Below the pieces are notes generated by a model that was not told where the DNA came from, searched no databases, and saw only the letters and a program-made list of their open reading frames with translations. Position numbers and translations under genes: made by a program. Below are positions 13,240 to 26,985 of a stretch of DNA of 64,000 nucleotides, piece by piece. Positions within the stretch are counted from its first letter, which is position 1, and the number at the start of each line of letters is the position of its first letter. Origin of the DNA: Stomorhina lunata (Eukaryota; Arthropoda; Insecta; Diptera; Rhiniidae); assembly GCA_933228675.1 (NCBI GenBank), contig OW121744.1:19425978-19489977 (forward strand). Direction: 5' to 3'.

Positions 13240-16200
13240 ATGTAAAAAGATTTTCAGTAGAAAAAATTTTCTTATAGAAAATTTGTCGATATAAAAAATT
13301 AAACAATTTTTGGATGCTAAATATTTTTCTACAGAAATTTTTTAAAAAAAAAAATTTCTATACAAAATTTTTCGATAAAAAAAAAATTTTTTTTGGTTGA
13401 AAAAAAAAATTCTATAGAAAATTTTTTGATGTAAAAAAATATAAAAAAATTTTTTCTATAGAAAATTTTTCGATGTAAAAAAATTTTCTATAGAAAATTT
13501 TTCGATGTAAAAAAATTTTCTATAGAAAATTTTTCGATGTAAAAAAATTTTCTATAGAAAATTTTTCGATGTAAAAAAATTTTCTATAGAAAATTTTTCG
13601 ATGTAAAAAATTTTTCTACAGAAAATTTTTCGATGTAAAACAATTTTCTATAGAAAATTTTTCGATGTAAAAAATTTTTCTACAGAAAATTTTTCGATGT
13701 AAAACAATTTTCTATAGAAAATTTTTCGATGTGAAACAATTTTCTATAGAAAATTTTTCGGTGTTAAAAAAATTTTCTATAGAAAATGTTTCGATGTAAA
13801 AAAATTTTCTATTGAAAATTTTTCGATTTAAAAAAATTTTCTATAGAAAATTTTTCGATTAAAAAAGAAATTTCTATAGAGAATTTTTCGATATACAAAA
13901 ATTTTCTGTAGAAAATTTTTGGATGCAAAAAATTTTTCGATGTAAAACAATTTTGTATACAAAATTTTTCGGTGTAAAAAAACTTTCTATAGAAAATATT
14001 TCGATGCAAAAAAAATTTTCAGTAGAAAATATTACGATGCAAAAAAATTTTTAATAGAAAACATTTCGATGTGAAAAAATTTTTTTATAGAAAATATTTC
14101 GATGCAAAAAAATTTTCAATATTTCGATGTAAAAAAATTTTTTATAGAAAACTTTTAGGTGTAAAAAAATTTTCAATAGAAAATTTTTGGATGTAAAATA
14201 TTTTTCTACAGAAAACTTTTCGATGTAGAAAAATTTTCTATAGAAAAAAAAATTCTATAGAAAATATAAATGCTTTTCTATTAAAAATTTTCCTATATAT
14301 ATGTATAGAAAATTTTTTGAGACAAAAATTTTTCTTTAAAAAATTTTTCAAGTAAAAATTTTTCTATAGAAAATTTTTCCATAGAAAATTTTTCCATATA
14401 AAAATTTATCTATAGAAAAATTTTTGTTTTAAATATTTTTCTATAAAAATTATTCGATATAAAATCCTTTCAATATAAAAATTTTTCTAAAAAAAAATTT
14501 TCAAAATAAAAAATTTTTCTATAGAAAAATTTTCGATATAAAAATTTTTCTATATAAAAATTTCGATATTTCTATAGGAACATTTTCGAAACAAAAATTT
14601 TTCTGTAGAAAAATTTTCGATATAACAATTTTTGATATAAAAATTTTTGATATAAAAATTTTTCTATAGAAAAATTTTTGATATAAAAATTTTTCTATAG
14701 AAAAATTTTCGATACAAAAATTTTTCTATAGAAAAATTTTCGATATACAAATTTTTCTATAGAAATATTTTCTATTAAAAATTTTCCTATATATATGTAT
14801 AGAAAATTTGTTGAGACAAAAATTTTTCTGTAGAAAATTTTTTAAATTTAAATTTATATAAAAATGTATCTATAGAAAAATTTTTGTTTTAAATATTTTT
14901 TTATAAAAATTATTCGACATAAAAATTTAAATATTTATATTTTGATATAGAAAATTTTTTGAAGTAAAAAATTTTTCTTTTTAAAATTTTTTCGATGTAA
15001 AAAAATTTCCGATATAAAAATTTTTGTCTCAAAAATTTTTAGATACACAAATTTTATTTAAAAATTTTTGGATATACAAATTTTATAGAAAATTTTTCGA
15101 TACAATTTTTCTATAGAAAATTTTTCGAAGTAAAAATCTTTCGTTACAAAAATTTTTCTATAGAAAATTTTTCCATATAAAAATTTCTCTAAAGAAAATT
15201 TTTTGTTTTAAAAATTTTTCTATTAAAAATTATTCTATATAAATATTTTATTATTGACAATTTTGGATTTAGAAAGTTTTTTATGTAAAAAATTTTTCAA
15301 AATCAAAAATTTTTCAATGTAAAAATGTTCGTTACAAACATTTTTCTTAATACATTTTTTCAATACAATTTTTTTTAATATACAAGTTTTCTATAAAAAT
15401 ATTTCCATATAAAAAAATTTAATATATGGATAATTTTCGATACAGATAATATTTTGATACAGAAATTTTTTTTGAAGTAAAAAATTTTTCGATATAAAAA
15501 TTTTTGTTGGAAAAATTTTAGATATACAAATTTTACTTAAAAATATTTTTATAGAAAATTTTTCGATACAATTTTCTTTTTCTATAGAAGTAAAAATTTT
15601 TCAATATAAAATTTTTTTATAGAAAATTTCTCCATATAATAATTTTTCTAAAGAAAATTTTTTGTTACAATTTTTTTTCAATTAAAAATTATACGATATA
15701 AAAATTTTTCTATTAAGAATTTTTGATTTATAAATTTTTTTATGTAAAAAATTGTTCGAAGTCAAAAAATTTTTAATGTAAAAAACGAACATTTTTCTTG
15801 ATACAATTTTTCAATACTAAATTTTTTTCGAAAAAATAGGTGTATGAAAAATTTTCTAATGTAATATAAAAATTTTTTGTAAAAAAATTTTTCGAGGTAC
15901 AATTTTTTTTCCATAGAAAATCTTGCGATGTAAAGAATTATTCTAAGAAAACTTTTCGATAGAAAATTTTTTGTTATAAAAAATTTTTCTAAAGAAAATA
16001 TTTTGATAAAGAATTATTTATAGATGAGATAAAGAATTATTTATAGATGAGAAAATTATTCGATGTAAAATATTTTTAATAAAAAAAATTTCGATAGAAA
16101 ATTTTATAATGAAAAATTTTTTTCTATATAAAATTTTTCTATAGAAAATATTTCGATGTAAAAAATTTTCTGTAGAAAAAATTTTCATATAGACAGTTTG

Positions 16201-16245
16201 TCGATGTCAACAATTTTTGGATGTTAAACATTTTTCTAAAGAAAT
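13240..16245. repeat. Palindromic A/T satellite, CGATGTAAAAAAA-linker (32 bp) and CGATATA-linker subfamilies
   Basis: From about 13450 to 13850 units are 32 bp, with TTTTCTATAGAAAATTTTT joined by CGATGTAAAAAA, and are well conserved. From about 14260 the linkers become CGATATA, AAATATA or GATGTAA and units degrade. A phrase containing CCTATATATATGTATAG recurs near 14290 and 14790, showing a higher-order duplication of about 0.5 kb. A 21-bp direct duplication (AATTATTTATAGATGAG) lies near 16013-16050. Confidence 0.93.
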
Positions 16246-17220
16246 TTTTGGTGATGGGATGTACTCTGGTAATTTATTACCTTGTAATATATGCAACATA
16301 GCCTCAGAATTATTGACAAGATAGTAATTTGAACTGAATGACTCGTGTTGAAATCCACTAAGATTTGAAACATTTTTGATTAAAAAATTCTTTTATATGA
16401 AAAATTTCTTTATTTCCACTTTGAACTTCTGTAAAGAACCCTGAACTGGAAGTAGAATCCCCTGATATTGAATTTAACCCAAAGACACTTAAATCTTTCA
16501 AATATTTTCAATTTAAAATTGTTTGCTTTTTCTTGATTTTTAGTTAATTGTAAATATTTAATCTTTCCCAAACTAATTGGTTTTCATTTCAATATTTACC
16601 AAAAAAAGGAACTCTTAAAAAACTTTCAAAAAAATGTATGTTAAAATCTTGAAAAATAAATGTAAAATTTTTTATCAACAATTTATCTTTTCTATTACCT
16701 CAATCTTTATAATCTCGTAAACTCAAGCTTTAAATTTTGTATACCTTTTTCTAATGTTATTTTTTCAGGTGTCAATAATAAAGTTAAATGGTAAATTAAG
16801 TTTTAATTAAAATCTAACTTTTAATTTTTACGACAACATTAACTATTAAATAAATAATTTTATTTTCGTGGTTTGAGGTGGAATTAAAGGTTTTTAAAAC
16901 AAATTGTATATTGTATGTATAGATAGGTAGTAGTAAGAGGCTAAGTTTAATCTTCAAAATATTACTAAATTTTATTTGAACATTTGATCCGTATTTTAAT
17001 TACTTTAAGGCATAGACAAAAGTTTTTGTAAACACTAAAGAAAGGAAATAAAATTCCTTGAGTTTTGTGTTGGAAGTGCATGAAGTATTACATAACATGA
17101 CAAAGCAAAGACTACACTACTTCACAAAATGCAACTTTTTGCATTACAATTGACCACTACTATATTTTTTTTATTAGTTGTGATCTCCTAATTATAAAAA
17201 CGGTCGATATTTAAAATTCT
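16246..17220. other. Non-satellite A/T-rich island, nothing recognised
   Basis: Single-copy-looking sequence without protein-like open frames, RNA genes or transposon ends. Confidence 0.6.
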
Positions 17221-17224
17221 ATGG

Positions 17225-18475
17225 ATACATTACATAAACATTTTCGATATTAAATTTTTTCTATAAAAAAATTTTCGATATAAAAATTTTTCTATAAAAA
17301 TTTTTCTGTAGACAATTCTCGATATAAAAATGTTTCTATAGAAAAATTTTCGTTGTTAAAATTTTTCTATAGAAAAATTTTCGATATAAAAATATTTCTA
17401 TAGAAAAATTTTCGATGTAAAAATTTTTCTATAGAAAAATTTTCGATGTAAAAATTTTTCTATAGAAAAATTTTCGATGTAGAAATTTTTCTATAGAAAA
17501 ATTTTCGATGTAGAAATTTTTCTATAGAAAAATTTTCGATGTAAAAATGCTTCTATAGAAAAATTTTCGATGTAAAAATTTTGCTATAGAAAAATTTTCG
17601 ACGTAAAAATTTTTATATAGATATAAAATTTTTTCTATAGAAAAATTTTCGATATAAAATTTTTCTATAGAAAAATTTCCGACGTTAAAATTTTGTATAG
17701 AAAAATTTTTTTGATGTGGAAATTTATCTAAAGAAAAATGTCTACATCGAAAATTTGTATGTAGAAAAATTTTTATATCGACAATTTTTCTACAGAAACA
17801 TTTTTATCTCGAAAAGTTTTCTATAGAAAAATTGTTATATCAAAAATTTTTTGATGTAAAAATTTTTCTATAGAAAAATTTGCGGTGTAAAAATTTGTTT
17901 ATTAACAATAAAGTGAAAATTAATAAGCATTTTTCATATGAAATATCGAAATATGTTCTATAGAAAAATTTTTATATCGAAAATTGATGTATAGAACAAT
18001 TTTTATATTAAAAATTTCTCTATAGAAACATTTTCGTATAAAAATTTTTCTATAAAAATTTTTTCGATATAAAAATTTTTCTATATTGTTCCATAGAAAA
18101 TTATTATATTAAAGATTGATCTATGAACAAATTTTTATATTAAAAATTCCTCTATAGAAAAATTTTCGGATAAAAATTTTTCTATAGAAAAATTTTCGAT
18201 ATAAAAATTTTTTATAGAAAAATTTCCGATATAAAAATTTTTGTATAAACAAATTTTTACTTCCAAAAAAAAAAAAAAAAAATTTCGATGTAAAAATTGT
18301 TCTATAGAAAAATTTTCGACGTAAAAATTTTTCTATTGACAATAAAGTGAAAATTGGCAAACATTTTTCATATGAAATTTCAAAATATGTTCTATAGAAA
18401 AATGTTTATATCGAACATTTTTTATAGAAAAATTTGTGTATCGAAAATTGTTCTATAGAAAAATTTTTTTTTGGG
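17225..18475. repeat. Palindromic A/T satellite, CGATATA/CGATGTA-linker subfamily
   Basis: Units of about 30 bp with AAATTTTTCTATAGAAAAA cores; the CGATGTA linker dominates at 17400-17600. Diverged toward the right end, with an 18-A run near 18266. Interrupted by the unrelated island at 18476-18780. Confidence 0.93.
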
Positions 18476-18780
18476 AAGTGAAGGTAGATGAAAACTGAAA
18501 AATGTTTGTTTTTGTTAAGTCGATAATCTACGCTTTTACTTTTGGTTTATGAACATAATTCTTAATAGTTATGTTTGTAAATTTAGTAATAATGCGAGGT
18601 TTTCGATCTGTCTAAATTGGGGATAATCCTCCTGAAGAGATGGCTTAACCAACCATCGAAACGCGTCGAGGAATTTGGTTTCTCCGCAAACATTTTTTGG
18701 CTTTTTATCAATAAATTGATCTGTTACATTAATAAATAAATGTAACAGGTTTGGGATCAAATGCAAATACACTTCTTTTT
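18476..18780 (-). other. 300-bp unrelated insert in the satellite with a protein-like open frame
   Basis: This segment is less A/T-biased than the flanks and interrupts one satellite block, which resumes with the same unit type on the other side. On the minus strand 18569-18772 is open for 67 codons with balanced composition (phrases such as NVCGETKFLDAFRWLVKP and QEDYPQFRQIENLALLL), unlike the Phe/Lys-only frames of the satellite. I do not recognise the family. It may be a fragment of an inserted retroelement or a processed gene piece; a chance frame is also possible. Confidence 0.3.
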
Positions 18781-19490
18781 GAAGAAAAATTTTTATATTA
18801 AAAATTGTTCTATAGAAAATTTTTCACATCGAAAATTGTTCTATGGAAAAATTTGTATATTAAAAAGTTCCCTATAGAAAAATTTTTGTATAAACATTTT
18901 TCTAGAAAAAAATTTTCAGTATAAAAATTTTTCTATAGAAAAATTTTCGATACAAAAATTTTTTTATAGAAAAATTTCTATAAAAATTTTTCTATAGAAA
19001 AGATTTTATATCGAAATTTTTTCTATAGAAAAATTTTTATATTGCAAATTTTTCTGCAGAAAAACTTTTATTTTGAATATTTTTCGATACAAACATTTTT
19101 CTATAGAAAAATTTTATATCGAAAATTTTTCTATAGAAAAATTTTGGTATCCTTAGAAAAATTTTCGATATCAAAACATTTCTATAGAAAAATTTTCGAT
19201 ATCAAAACTTTTCTATAGAAAAGAGTGTTGATATTAAAATTTTTCTATAGAACAATTTTGGATATAAAAATTTTTATATAGAAAATTTTTCGATATAAAA
19301 TTTTTCTATAGAAAAATGTTTGTATCGAAAAATATATAAAAATTTTGCTAAAGAAAAATTTTCAACGCAAAAATTTTTGTATACATAGAAAAATTTTCGA
19401 TATAAAAATGTTTCTATAAAAAAATTTTTGATATAGAAATGTTTCTATAGAAAAATTTTCGATATAAAAATTTTTCTATTGAAAAATTAC
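18781..19490. repeat. Palindromic A/T satellite, continuation
   Basis: The same CGATATA-type units as 17225-18475 resume after the insert; moderately diverged. Confidence 0.92.
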
Positions 19491-20355
19491 TTGTTTTTTA
19501 AAAAATAGATTTAAATATTTTATTTTTTTTAAATTTATAACTTTTCATATTCAAACTAGAATAAAAATTCCAGAACTCATCTTTATTTAACAAATGGAAA
19601 TATTTAACTTTCTAAAAATATAACTTAATATAACTGTTAAACATTTCATACAAAAGCCTTAAAAATGGGTGACCGCTTTACTGACCTATTCACACTTTAA
19701 ACAAAAAAATTAACAAATTAGCTATGACAAATCTTAAACAAACCATGATAAATCCGCGTTATGTTTATGAGACAAATGACATTATAAAAAGCAAAACTTT
19801 ACTTTTGAATGAATAACAAGTAGTTTTGGGGACCAGAAAATATAAACCAAATCAAAAGTTAAAAAGTAAATAATAAAAATTTCAGTGGAAATAATTGTGA
19901 CACTTTGAAATAAGAAAAAAAAAAATAAAAAACCAAAAAGTTAACTTATTCATAACGACGAGTTTTTCCTCAAAACTAAAAATATCTTAATGTACTATAA
20001 AGATATCAAAATGAAAAAAACTACAAACAAAAACTGCTTATCCAGTTAAAAGAACTTTTGAATGAAAACCCGCTATAACTGAATGAAAGCGATGGTAGTA
20101 AAGTGCTTAATTGAATTAATGAATGAGTTTAGTAGTTTGACCCGAAAATGGGTAAAATAACACCAACAACAACAAAAGAAAATGAAACACTTTATTAAAG
20201 GTGAAGAGAATCTTGGGCAATTTTAATGTAATAACACATTGTGGTTCTGATTACGGTTTACGGTTCTTGAGGTCTTCTTTGAAAAAAAATCAAGCAATTA
20301 AGAAAAAGTCAGTCAGTCAATACGAATTTCTAAAGCCCTAAAATACAATAAATAT
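19491..20355. other. Non-satellite A/T-rich island, nothing recognised
   Basis: No protein-like open frame or RNA gene. One AACAGTTA (minus strand, near 19631) matches the Ovo/Svb-type core, but such matches are expected by chance here. Confidence 0.6.
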
Positions 20356-21930
20356 TAGAAAATTTTTCTATAGAAGAATGTTTGATATAAAAATTTTTCT
20401 ATAGAAAAATTTTTGATATTAAAATTTTTCTATAGAAACATTTTTCGAATTAAAAATTTTCGATATAACAATTTTTCGAAAGAAAAATTTTCGATAAAAA
20501 AATTTTCGACATAAAATTATCTATAGAAAAATTTGAGATACAAAAAATTTTCTATAGAAATGTTTTCGATGTAAAAATTTTTTTATAAAAATTTAAAATT
20601 TTTCTGTGGAAAAATATTCGATATATAAATTTTTCTATAGAATGATTTTCGATATAATATTTTTACTATAGAAAAATTTTCAATATAAAAAAAAAAAAAA
20701 AATTTTTCCAAAGAAAAAATTTTCGAAATAAAAATATTTCTATAGAAAAATTTTCTATACAAACTTTTTTCTATAGAAAAATTTTCGATACAAAAATTTT
20801 TCTATAGAAAAATTTTTGATATAAAAATTTTTCTATAGAAAAATTTCGATATAACAATTTTTATTTAGAAATATTTCGATATAACAATTTTTATTTAGAA
20901 ATATTTCGATATAAAAATTTTTCTATAGAAAAATTTTCGATATAAAAATTTTTCTACAGAAAAATTTTCGATATAAAAATTTGTCTATAGAAAAATTTTC
21001 GATATAAAAATTTTTCTATAGAAAAATTTTCAAAATAAAAATTTTTCTATAGAAAAATTTTCAAAATAAAAATTTTTCTATAGAAAAATTTTCAAAATAA
21101 AAATTTTTCTATAGAAAAATTTTCAAAATAAAAATTTTTCTATAGAAAAATTTTCGACATAAAAATTTTTCTATAGAAAAATTTTCAAAATAAAAATTTT
21201 TCTATAGAAAAATTTTCAAAATAAAAATTTTTCTATAGAAAAATTTTCGACATAAAAATTTTTCTATAGAAAAATTTTCAAAATAAAAATTTTTCTATAG
21301 AAAAATTTTCAAAATAAAAATTTTTCTATAGAAAAATTTTAGACATAAAAATTTTTCTATAGAAAAATTTTCAAAATAAAAATTTTTCTATAGAAAAATT
21401 TTCAAAATAAAAATTTTTCTATAGAAAAATTTTCAAAATAAAAATTTTTCTATAGAAAAATTTTTAAAATAAAAATTTTTCTATAGAAAAATTTTCAAAA
21501 TAAAAATTTTTCTATAGAAAAATTTTCAAAATAAAAATTTTTCTATAGAAAAATTTTCAAAATAAAAATTTTTCTATAGAAATATTTTCAAAATAAAAAT
21601 GCTTCTATAGAAAAATTTTCAAAATAAGAATTTCTCTATAGAAAATTTTCAAAATAAAAATTGTTCTATAGAAAAATTTTGATATCGAACATTTTTCTAT
21701 AGAAAAGTTTTCTATAGAAAAATTTTCGATATAAAAATTTTTCTATAGAATAATTTTCGATATAAACATTTTTCTATAGAAAAATTTTCGATATATACAT
21801 TTTTCTATAGAAAAATTTTCGATATAAGTTTTTTTTCCATAATTTTCGATATAAAAATGTTTTTCCAAAATTTTTGATATAAAATTTTTTTTTCAAAATT
21901 TTCGATATCAATTTTTTTTTAAGTTTTACT
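20356..21930. repeat. Palindromic A/T satellite, CAAAATA-linker 31-bp homogenised block
   Basis: Left part uses CGATATA linkers. From about 21020 to 21660 roughly 20 units of exactly 31 bp carry the linker CAAAATA, with occasional CGACATA units at near-regular intervals of about three to four units, suggesting a short higher-order repeat. A CGATATAACAATTTTTATTTAG variant is duplicated near 20860-20905. Confidence 0.95.
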
Positions 21931-22655
21931 GTTTTTATTTATATTCTTGGTGTAGGGCTTTTCTGATTCTTAAAAATCTGTAAGAATTTTTAATACATTT
22001 TTACTTTGGTTTTTATTCATTTGTATTTTTTTACAAAACTCTTTAATTTCTTAGAAAATTAAACAGAAACCCATAACATAAATTTAACAATATGTTTGAA
22101 AATTGTGAAATTGGAGCAAGAAATGCATTAAAGGTGAATTAACAAGCTCGTAACTAGGAAGTACCAGTAATATTTAATTATTTACTCTAGTAAAAACCAA
22201 CCTCTACTACTCTAGTTATTCTTTGGCATAAGTACTAAAGAAAAAATATGTAAGTAAATCTTTTCTATTTGAGGTACTTAATAATTTGCATACGAAACAT
22301 TAATTTTGGTAGCCTTTAAGAAAAAACAAATTTTAGTAGTCTTGTTTATATAAATTAATTTTTTTAGGTTTGAAATTTCTTTGGTAACTATTTAAATTAC
22401 TAATTTACATTATATTCGTTCAGTTGTAGAGTTTTTCGTTAAAAATCTTTTATTTAATCATCATTTTTGTGCAGCCAAATGAACAAAAATATTTTGCCAG
22501 ACAAACATTTTTTTTGATTTTTGTTACTTTTTTTTTTATCAAAATCTCTTCAAGTTTAACATGAAAAAAACTGCAGTATAAAACTGAAGAAAATCGTACA
22601 ATAATCTAATCATAAATTACCGGGTGATGATAAATGAATAAGAAATAAATTGAAA
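21931..22655. other. Non-satellite A/T-rich island, nothing recognised
   Basis: Contains poly-T runs and no protein-like open frame on either strand. Confidence 0.6.
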
Positions 22656-25455
22656 TAAAAATTTTCAATATCAAATTTTTCCTATAGAAAAAATTTCAAT
22701 AAAAAATTTTTTGTATAGAAAAGATCTCAATGTAAAATTTTTTCTATAAAATTTTTTTTTTTTTTTGAAAAATTTTCAAAATAAAATTTTTTCTAAAGAA
22801 AAATTTTAAACAAAAAGTTTTTTCTAAAGAAAAGTTTTCAACAAAAAATTTTTCAGTAGAAAATATTGTTATAGAAAAATTTTCATTATTTGTATAAAAA
22901 AAACTTTCAATATAAAATTTCGTTAATATTTTTCTATAGAAAAATTTTTCACTTAACAGTTTTTTATAGAAAAATTTTCAGTATAAAATTTTTCTATAAA
23001 AAAATTTTCAATACAAAAATTTTTCTGTAGAAAAATTTTCAATATAAAAACTTTTCTGTAGAAAAATTTTCAATATAAAAATTTTTCTGTAGAAAAATTT
23101 TCAATGCCACATATTTCTATGGAAAAATTTTTCTATAGAAAAATTTTTAATAGAAAAATTTTTTTATAGGAAATAATAGAAAATAAATAAAAATATTTCT
23201 ATAGAAAACTATTTCTATAGAAAAATTTTCAATATAAAAATTTTTCTATAGAAAAGCTTTCAATATAAAAATTGTTCTATAGGAAAACTTTCAATAAAAA
23301 ATTTTCAATATGAAATTTTTTCTATAGAAAAATTTTCAATATAAAATTTTTTCTATAGAAAAATTTTCAATATGAAATTTTTTCTATAGAAAAATTTTCA
23401 ATATGAAATTTTTTCTATAGAAAAATTTTCAATATGAAATTTTTTCTATAGAAAAATTTTCAATATGAAATTTTTTCTATAGAAAAATTTTCAATATGAA
23501 ATTTTTTCTATAGAAAAATTTTCAATATGAAATTTTTTCTATAGAAAAATTTTCAATATGAAATTTTTTCTATAGAAAAATTTTCAATATGAAATTTTTT
23601 CTATAGAAAAATTTTCAATATGAAATTTTTTCTATAGAAAAATTTTCAATATGAAATTTTTTCTATAGAAAAATTTTCAATATGAAATTTTTTCTAAAGA
23701 AAAATTTTCAATATGAAATTTTTTCTATAGAAAAATTTTCAATATGAAATTTTTTCTATAGAAAAATTTTCAATATGAAATTTTTTCTATAGAAAAATTT
23801 TCAATATGAAATTTTTTCTATAGAAAAATTTTCAATATGAAATTTTTTCTATAGAAAAATTTTCAATATGAAATTTTTTCTATAGAAAAATTTTCAATAT
23901 GAAATTTTTTCTATAAAAAAATTTTCAATATGAAATTTATTCTTTAAAAAAATTATCCATATGAAATTTTTTCTATAGAAAAATTTTCAATATGAAATTT
24001 TTTCTATAGAAAAATTTTCAATATTAAATTTTTTCTATAAAAAAATTTTCAATATCAAATTTTTTCTATAGAAAAATTTTCAATATAAAATTTTTTCTAT
24101 AAAAAAATTGTCAATATGAAATTTTTTCTATAGACAAATATTCAATATGAAAACTTTTCTATAGAAAAATTTTCAATATGAATTTTTTCCATAGACAAAC
24201 TTTCAATATGAAATTTGTTCTATAAAAAAATTTTCAATATGAAATTTTTTCTACAGAAAAATTTTCAATATGAAATTTTTTCTATAGAAAAATTTTCAAT
24301 ATGAAATTTTTTCTATAGAAAAATTTTCAATATGAAATTTTTTCAATAAAATAATTTTCAATATTAAATTTTTTCAGTCGAAAAATTTTCAATATGAAAT
24401 TTTTTTTTATAGAAAAATTTTCAATATGAAATTTCTTCCATAGAAAAATTTTCACTATTAATTTTTTTCAATAGAAAAATTTTCAGTATGAAATTTTTTC
24501 CATAGAAAAATTTTAAATATTAAATATTTTCTATAGAATAATATTCAATATGATTTTTTTTTATACAAAAATTTTAAATATACAATTTTTTGTATAGAGA
24601 ATATTACAATATAAAATGTTTTCTATAGAAAACGTTTTAATGTCGTTTTATTTACAATTTTCTGTTAAACATTGTTCGATATAAAAGTTTTTTTTAGAAA
24701 AAATTTCAATATAAAATTTTTCTAGAGATAAATTTTCATTATAAAATTATTTTTATTAAAAAAAAAATCAATAAAAATTTTTTTCTATAGAAAAAATTTT
24801 AATATAAAATTTTTAATAAAAAAATATTTAAATATAAAATTTTTCCAATAGAAAAATTTTCAATTAAAATTTGTTTCTATAGTAACATTTTTTATATTAA
24901 ACTGTTTCGATAGAAATATTTTTAATATACATTTTTTTCAATAGAAATATTTTCATTAAAAAATTAGTGCTGTAAAAAAAATTTTAACACAAGTTTTTTT
25001 CAATAGAAAATTTCCACTTAATAATAAGAATATAAGAAAGATTTTATATATAAAATTTTTTCTATAGAAAAGATTTCAATATAAAGATTTGTGTATAGAA
25101 AAATTTTTAGTAGAAAAATTTTCAATATCAAATTATTTCTATGGAATAATTTTAATATCAAGTTTTTTCTATATAAAAATTTTTAATATAAAATTTTTTT
25201 TTATACAAAATTTTTCAATACAATTTTTTTCATTAGAAAAATTTTCAATATGAAATTATTTTTATAGAAAAATTTTCATTACAAAAATTTTTAGATATAA
25301 AATTGTTTTTATGAAAAAATGTTTAAAATAAAATTTTTTTTGTAGAAAATTTTTGAATAAAAAATTATTTTAATAGAAAATTTTTTTCTATTAAAAAAAA
25401 TTTTCTATACTAAATATTTCTAAAGAAAAATTTGCAATATAAAATTTCAGAATAA
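22656..25455. repeat. Palindromic A/T satellite, CAATATG-linker 31-bp subfamily
   Basis: Diverged units flank a homogenised core at about 23300-24350, some 33 units of 31 bp with linker CAATATG; those from 23330 to 23930 are almost all identical. The same monomer forms the block at 49600-50845, 26 kb away. Confidence 0.96.
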
Positions 25456-26140
25456 GTTTTTTTTTAAGCCAATATTTTTTATATTTATATTAAATTTTAA
25501 TGAAGCTTAAAAAATTTTGTTCTTGCATTTATTTATCCTTCCATCGATCCATCATTCCTTGTTATTTCATTTAGAGTTTTTATTTTTTTCCATCATTCAT
25601 TGTAGAAACCTATTAAATGGTTTTCTTGACACTTTTTCTTTACAAGTTTTTCAGTTAAATGCATTTTTTGCGGTCTATTGTTAAACGTTTTTCTACATCA
25701 ATGCCTTAGAGCATTAGTATGTTTGCGGCTATTAAAAGTGACAATATAGCAGAAGCGATTAGCCATATTAACTCGTGTCGTATTAACATGGCACAGTGTT
25801 GTTGAAGTGGAACAAATTAAGTTGTGGAAATGTAAATACAATTTTTGACACTTATTTTTCAATAAAATATATTATTTTAAATGTCATCTCCTTATTTTTG
25901 TAAGAAATAAATTTACTATACTCTGGTAATATGGCTTTTTCTATGTGATCAATATATTTTTCAAAAGGAAAGTTGTCATGGAGTAACTAATATGATATAT
26001 GGATAAAAAGGAAAGTTTTAAGTTTCTGTGATATAACAGTAATTTTTGTTGTCTTAAGCCTTCAAAATATATCTCCTGGAATTCTAAGAAAGTGTAAAAG
26101 TCACTTTGAACAAAATAATAATAAAAAATATATTTAGGTT

Positions 26141-26171
26141 TAGTTGCCTTTAAAAGGTTTAAAGGCAACTA
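26141..26171. other. Perfect 14-bp hairpin with 3-nt loop
   Basis: The arm TAGTTGCCTTTAAA is followed by AGG and then its exact reverse complement. It sits in single-copy-looking sequence, not in the satellite. Possibly a footprint or end of a small element; function unknown. Confidence 0.7.
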
Positions 26172-26825
26172 AAGCTATATTTTAAAATCAGATAAATTTA
26201 ATTTAACTTATCAGTTTACCGTTATACAGACTGACTCTGAATTTTAGGAATACTTTAAAGTTGCTATGAAATAAATTAAAAATAAATTAAAAATAATAAA
26301 GACATAATGAGGAAAGCCATTTTAAGCTATTCTTACGTTAATAGGATTTTCACTTAAGCATGTATTAAAAAAAAACTTCAGAATTTTTTATTTTACTAAG
26401 AAACTCATATAAAGTAGATACAGTCCAACTCGTTATCATAAAATTCATAAAAACTAATAAAAGAATAAAAATATAAGCAAATTCACTTTTTTGTTTTGCT
26501 GGTGCTGCAACTTTTTGTGCATCATTCATAGGATTTTAGCTTCTTTTATTATTAATTTTTCTTTATTATTTGTTTTTAAAACAACTGAAACTAACTGCAT
26601 TTTAGTATAAACTTGCTATTATGTTTTGCCTCGCGTGTCTAACGTTCTAAATCTGTGCATATTTTTAGAGTTTTTGGTATTTTGTAGCAAAAATTATAAA
26701 ATAAACACTCAGACGAAAAAAACTTATAGATTAAATTAAAATTATACTACTCTTAAAAAAAATATAATAAAAATAATTATTTTTAATAAAAAAAGAAAAG
26801 AAATTAACTTCATTTAAAACTGCAC

Positions 26826-26846
26826 ATGTGTCTTAAGTCTTTTGAT
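26826..26846 (+). repeat. Dispersed motif GTGTCTTAAGTCTTTTG, copy 2
   Basis: ATGTGTCTTAAGTCTTTTGA matches copy 1 over the whole core. It lies about 90 bp upstream of the degenerate GTCTTAGTCT run. Confidence 0.6.
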
Positions 26847-26985
26847 TCAAAAAAATATGAATCGTTTTTATGCGCTTTAATATACGACAATATATTTTGT
26901 TGTTGGTTTATATATAAGTCTTGGTCTGTGTCTTAGTCTGCGTTCTGGTCTCTCTCTAAGACTATATATTATTAGTCTATATGTT

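Larger units (their letters stand above)
25456..26985. other. Non-satellite island with hairpin and dispersed-motif copy 2
   Basis: About 1.5 kb without satellite. It includes a perfect hairpin (26141-26171), a copy of the dispersed motif (26826-26846), and at 26915-26965 an irregular run of GTCTTAGTCT-like phrases that resembles a seed of the 12-bp satellite found at 28652. The minus-strand frame 25941-26168 has no recognisable family. Confidence 0.55.

Noticed and set aside
17225..25455. CTATAG cores as MEF2 sites or TATA boxes
   Set aside because: MEF2 needs a 10-bp YTA(A/T)4TAR site, which the 6-bp CTATAG does not supply; TATAGAAA phrases are too numerous to be promoters.
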